Assembly: GCA_030592025.1 (NCBI GenBank)
Contig: JAUUZX010000011.1
Span: 1 to 11,068, forward strand
Reading direction: 5' to 3'
Length of the DNA stretch: 11,068 nucleotides
DNA from: a bacterium
Lineage (GTDB): Bacteria > Krumholzibacteriota > Krumholzibacteria > LZORAL124-64-63
A program made the position numbers and the translations under genes. Position 1 is the first letter of the stretch; the number at the start of each line of letters is the position of its first letter. The notes beneath the pieces are model-generated. The model was not told where the DNA came from. It saw nothing but the letters and a program-made list of their open reading frames with translations, and searched no databases. Of the stretch, positions 8,153-11,068 are shown one piece after another.

Positions 8153-9303
8153 GACGGACCGCCGCAACCGGCTCCCAACCGGGCGGCATGTACATCCACG
8201 TCCCTTTCTGCGGCAGCATCTGCGACTACTGCCACTTCGCGCGCACGTCCCGGCACGACCGGGATCTGCGCGTGCGCTACGTCGACGGCGTGCTGAGGGA
8301 GTGGGAACTGCGGCGCGAAGACTGTGGTCTCCTGGGCGGCGGAGGCCGACGCTTGGCCACGGCCTACCTCGGCGGGGGCACCCCGTCCCTTCTGGAACCC
8401 GACCTGGCCGAACGACTGCTGACCGGGACCGTCCACACCGTCGACCCCACCCCCGACATTGAGATCACCGCCGAGGCCAACCCCGAGAGCTTCGATGCCG
8501 ACCTGGCCCGCAGTTGGCGTGGCCTGGGGGTGAACCGCATCAGCCTGGGGGTGCAGAGCCTCGACGCGGGCGTCCTGGAGCGACTGGGCCGGGCTTGCGA
8601 TCCGGACCGGGCGCGGGCGGCCCTTGACCTCGCCTGCCGGGTCTTCCCGAGGGTCTCGGCCGACTGGATCCTGGCGCCGGGCACGACGGCGGACAGCCTC
8701 GCCGCCGAACTGGCGGAGGCCGTGGCCAGGGGCGTGGAGCACATCTCCCTCTACATCCTCGAGATCCACGCCGGGACGCCCCTGGCGGCGTCCGTCACCG
8801 CGGGGCGTGTGCGGATGCCCTCGGACGCGCGGACCGAGTCCCTCTACCTCGGGGCCGTGGAGCACCTGGCCGACCTGGGCCTGGCCCATTACGAGGTCTC
8901 GAACTTCGCCCGCCCCGGTGCGGAGTCGCGGCACAACGGGAGCTACTGGCGGGGGGTGCCCTGGGTGGGGCTCGGGCCCGGCGCCCACGGGAGCTGGGGG
9001 CGCCGGCGGTACGCCAATCCGGCTGCGGTGGAGCCGTGGCTCGCTCGCCTGGCGGAGGGGATCGCGCCCGAGGAGTCGGTCGACACCCGGGGGCCGTCGG
9101 CACGGCGCCTCGAACGTGTCATCCTGGCCCTGCGCACCTGCCGCGGCGTGCCTCTGGGCTGGCTGCCACCGGGCACGCTGGCCCTTGCCGAGGGTCGCCG
9201 CGAAGGCCTGTGGACCACCGACGACGGGCACCTGGCCCTCACCCCGCGGGGGTTCCTGCGCATCGACACCGTCGAGGAGACCCTGGCCCGCCGCCTCCCG
9301 TGA
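8149..9303 (+). CDS. hemW: Radical SAM haem chaperone HemW (HemN-like)
   Basis: HemW is a radical SAM protein that binds haem and is thought to deliver it to apo-proteins of the respiratory chain; it is often misnamed coproporphyrinogen III oxidase. From GTG 8149 the product is 384 aa, the normal HemW length. C21, C25 and C28 form CxxxCxxC in IHVPFCGSICDYCHF, binding the 4Fe-4S cluster. SAM-barrel motifs are YLGGGTPSLL (73-82), EITAEANPES (105-114) and RISLGVQSLD (130-139). HYEVSNFARPG (247-257), RHNGSYW and GLGPGAHG (274-281) are HemW/HemN landmarks. The single-residue tail after CxxxCxxC and the short N-terminus favour HemW over true HemN. The GTG overlaps the lepB stop; ATG 8188 is an alternative start that would leave the Cys motif only 7 residues from the end. 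hrcA follows after 88 nt. Confidence 0.92.
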   Translation: MRRTAATGSQPGGMYIHVPFCGSICDYCHFARTSRHDRDLRVRYVDGVLREWELRREDCGLLGGGGRRLATAYLGGGTPSLLEPDLAERLLTGTVHTVDPTPDIEITAEANPESFDADLARSWRGLGVNRISLGVQSLDAGVLERLGRACDPDRARAALDLACRVFPRVSADWILAPGTTADSLAAELAEAVARGVEHISLYILEIHAGTPLAASVTAGRVRMPSDARTESLYLGAVEHLADLGLAHYEVSNFARPGAESRHNGSYWRGVPWVGLGPGAHGSWGRRRYANPAAVEPWLARLAEGIAPEESVDTRGPSARRLERVILALRTCRGVPLGWLPPGTLALAEGRREGLWTTDDGHLALTPRGFLRIDTVEETLARRLP

Positions 9304-9316
9304 ACCCCGCCCGCGG

Positions 9317-9346
9317 TTGACACCCCGGAGAGCCAGTGATTACCTT
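9317..9346 (+). promoter_or_regulatory. Candidate sigma70-type promoter for hrcA-grpE
   Basis: A perfect TTGACA (-35) at 9317-9322 is followed, after 18 nt, by TACCTT (9341-9346), a three-of-six -10; TTACCT with a 17-nt spacer is the alternative reading. Transcription would start near 9353, upstream of the hrcA ATG at 9392. The -10 is poor, so the strength is uncertain. No inverted repeat resembling CIRCE overlaps it. Confidence 0.5.
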
Positions 9347-9391
9347 GTGGCGCCCCTGAAGTCAGCTTTCACCCATGGCCACGGCAGGATC

Positions 9392-10444
9392 ATGGCACGA
9401 CCGTCCCGTCGACCATTTCTCGACGAACGCGCCCGGGACATCCTGGAAGCGGTCGTCCGGCTGAACATCGAGATCGGCCGCCCCATCAGTTCCGGACTGG
9501 TGGAGAGGTCGGAGGGCCCCCGTGCGTCCTCCGCGACGATCCGGGGGGTCATGAAGGCTCTCGAAGAGGATGGCTACCTGTCCCAGCCCCACACGTCCTC
9601 GGGCCGGGTGCCCACGGACGCGGGCTTCCGGGCCTTCGTCGACGGGCTCCAGGCGGGGTGGGAACTGCGCCGTCACGAGGCGCCGCCGGAGATGCAGCGG
9701 CTCGTGGCCCGGGACTTCGGTGACGCGACCGGCGTGACGGGCCTCGCCCGGTTGCTCAGCCGCCTGACCGACAACATCTCGATCATCCTGGGCCCGGCCT
9801 GGGAGACCGTGGCCGTGGAGCGCCTGGAGGTGTACCCCCGGGGGGAGCGGCGGGCATTCGTGGTCGTGATCCTGGGCAACGCGCAGGTGCGCACCGGACT
9901 GGTCGAGCTGGGACGGTCCTGGCCCGATGCGGTCCTGACCGAGGCGGCCGCGTTGCTGAACCGGCGTCTGCGCGGCTTGACGGTGGCCGACGTGCGCGGC
10001 GGCGCTCTCGACGCCCCGGACCTGGTGGGCACGCCCGCCACCCGTTGCGCCGCCGACCTGGCCAAGGCCGGGCAGCGGGTCATGGGCGATCTGGAGGGCG
10101 GCGAACTGGAACTGGAGGGCGTGGCCAATGTGCTGGGCGAGCCCGAGTTCCTGGACCCCGAGCCCCTGCGGGCCCTGCTGCGGTTCCTCGAATCCCCGCG
10201 CTCGATCCGGCAGGCCCTCGACCGTCTCGACCGGCCCGGGGGCATCGGCGTCTGGATCGGCGACGAGAACCCCGTGGGCGACCTGCGCCGTTTCGCGCTG
10301 GTCACCCGCCGCTTCGAGGCCGACGGCCGTCGCGGGGTGCTCGCCGTGCTGGGCCCCCGTCGCATGTTCTACCAGCGCGCGTTCCACGGCATCGACCTCC
10401 TGGGTCGCGCCATCGACGACCACCCCGAGTGTCTGGCCTGTTGA
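9392..10444 (+). CDS. hrcA: Heat-inducible transcription repressor HrcA
   Basis: Represses class I heat-shock genes (groESL, dnaK operon) by binding CIRCE inverted repeats, with GroEL promoting its folding. The 350-aa product has the family length. The N-terminal winged helix shows LDERARDILEAVVRLNIEIG (10-29), SATIRGVMKALEEDGYLSQP (47-66) and HTSSGRVPTDAGFR (67-80), the last being the most conserved HrcA signature. The usual SxATIRNxM helix reads SATIRGVM here, an Asn-to-Gly change. The C-terminal GAF-like region ends with LGPRRMFYQRAF near 325-337, comparable to the usual GPxRMxYxR motif. The open frame runs further upstream, but similarity starts at this ATG, although AGGA lies only 2 nt before it. 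An in-frame GTG at 9347 would fall on the presumed -10. grpE follows after 37 nt. Confidence 0.93.
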   Translation: MARPSRRPFLDERARDILEAVVRLNIEIGRPISSGLVERSEGPRASSATIRGVMKALEEDGYLSQPHTSSGRVPTDAGFRAFVDGLQAGWELRRHEAPPEMQRLVARDFGDATGVTGLARLLSRLTDNISIILGPAWETVAVERLEVYPRGERRAFVVVILGNAQVRTGLVELGRSWPDAVLTEAAALLNRRLRGLTVADVRGGALDAPDLVGTPATRCAADLAKAGQRVMGDLEGGELELEGVANVLGEPEFLDPEPLRALLRFLESPRSIRQALDRLDRPGGIGVWIGDENPVGDLRRFALVTRRFEADGRRGVLAVLGPRRMFYQRAFHGIDLLGRAIDDHPECLAC

Positions 10445-10481
10445 GCCGGCACCCGGTTACCGACCGAGGAGACAACACGAC

Positions 10482-11068
10482 ATGACCGAACCCAACTCCC
10501 GCGATACCGGGGACGACCTCCCCGACGGCGTTGAGGAGACCCCCGTCAACGACAAGATCGGGGCGGAGGAGATCGCTGTGGACGAGGCAGCCGAGCTCGA
10601 CGTCGAGGACCTCCCCGAGCCCACGGTCGAGGAGCAACTCACCGCCGAGCGTGACGCCCTGCAGGAGAAATGGCTGCGCGCCGTTGCCGAACTGGACAAC
10701 GTCCGCAAACGATCCCGTCGGGACGTGGTGGAGGCCCGCCGTTTCGCCAAGGCCGATGCGCTGCGTCCGCTGCTCGACGTGGCCGACGGTTTCGAGCGTG
10801 CGCTGGGGTCCTTGGCCGGGGACGACGAGGCCACCGCCGAGAGCTTCCGCGAGGGCGTGGCCCTCATCCACCAGCGTTTCCAGGCTGCCCTGCGGGAGCA
10901 GGGCGTCGAGGTCCTCGAGGCCATGGGCGCCGAATTCGACCCGGCCTGCCACGAGGCGGTGGCCCAGGTGGCCAGCGAGGACACCCCCGCCGGCGTGATC
11001 ATCGAGGTCGTGCAACAGGGTTACCGCTGCGGTGACCTCCTTCTGCGCCCCGCGCGCGTCATCATTTC
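10482..11068 (+). CDS. grpE: Nucleotide exchange factor GrpE, 3'-truncated by the window edge
   Basis: Releases ADP from DnaK in the cytosolic Hsp70 cycle and acts as a heat sensor. The frame is open from ATG 10482 to the window end: 195 codons, nearly full length for GrpE, so only a few residues can be missing. The first 50 residues are acidic and presumably disordered. A long coiled coil follows with EKWLRAVAELDNVRKRSRRD (62-81), where the family has D.YLR..AEFDN.RKR. The beta domain ends with the GrpE signature: EFDPACHEAVAQ (151-162), then TPAGVIIEVVQQGYR (168-182) and LLLRPARVII (186-195). GAGGAG at 10466-10471 is a good ribosome-binding site 10 nt ahead. Following hrcA fits the hrcA-grpE-dnaK-dnaJ operon; dnaK would be expected beyond the edge. 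Confidence 0.95.
   Translation, partial: MTEPNSRDTGDDLPDGVEETPVNDKIGAEEIAVDEAAELDVEDLPEPTVEEQLTAERDALQEKWLRAVAELDNVRKRSRRDVVEARRFAKADALRPLLDVADGFERALGSLAGDDEATAESFREGVALIHQRFQAALREQGVEVLEAMGAEFDPACHEAVAQVASEDTPAGVIIEVVQQGYRCGDLLLRPARVII

Noticed and set aside
8086..9231. Minus-strand open frame of 381 codons across hemW, and a similar one at 9362-10423 across hrcA
   Set aside because: Both lie fully antisense to intact conserved genes and show no recognisable domain or ribosome-binding context.
10427..10538. hrcA end as a selenoprotein: ECLAC followed by TGA
   Set aside because: The CxxC next to TGA is suggestive given selC, but HrcA is already full length, read-through gives unrelated residues overlapping grpE out of frame, and no SECIS-like hairpin is seen just after the TGA.

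Overview
This is a high-GC bacterial chromosome segment with every gene on the + strand, short gaps and no sign of mobile DNA. It is housekeeping sequence: cell-wall amino-sugar synthesis, a RidA deaminase, a selenocysteine tRNA, a diacylglycerol-kinase-like lipid kinase, a small exported protein, and a translation/secretion/heat-shock block. The GlmM active-site wording and the small DUF5683-like exported protein both resemble genes of the Bacteroidetes/Chlorobi/Fibrobacteres (FCB) superphylum. With the very high GC, an uncultured FCB-side phylum is plausible (Krumholzibacteriota or Eisenbacteria type). That assignment is inference and rests on two genes.

Region 1 (1-3223): the 3' part of glmM (its start lies left of the window), then glmS. 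These two supply consecutive steps from fructose-6-phosphate to glucosamine-1-phosphate for peptidoglycan and outer-membrane glycans. A strong hairpin with a broken T-tract follows glmS and probably ends this unit.

Region 2 (3224-5440): a candidate promoter, ridA, the selenocysteine tRNA gene selC with anticodon TCA, a 10-bp hairpin, a DagK-family lipid kinase gene, and a GTG-started gene overlapping it by 4 nt. That last gene encodes a short secreted or membrane protein. A weak hairpin-plus-T terminator follows. The selC gene is the most informative element, because it implies that the organism inserts selenocysteine at some UGA codons. No selA, selB, selD or evident selenoprotein is inside the window.

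Region 3 (5500-11068): lepA (EF-4), lepB (signal peptidase I), hemW (haem chaperone, radical SAM), hrcA (heat-shock repressor) and the 5' part of grpE, which runs off the right edge. lepB and hemW overlap by 4 nt. A sigma70-like TTGACA box lies between hemW and hrcA, so hrcA-grpE (and probably dnaK/dnaJ beyond the edge) may be a separately started unit. No CIRCE operator was found in front of hrcA or grpE.

I found no undescribed biological system here. The points most worth a second look are the selC gene with its imperfect acceptor stem, the DagK-coupled exported protein of unknown function, and the missing CIRCE element beside hrcA.
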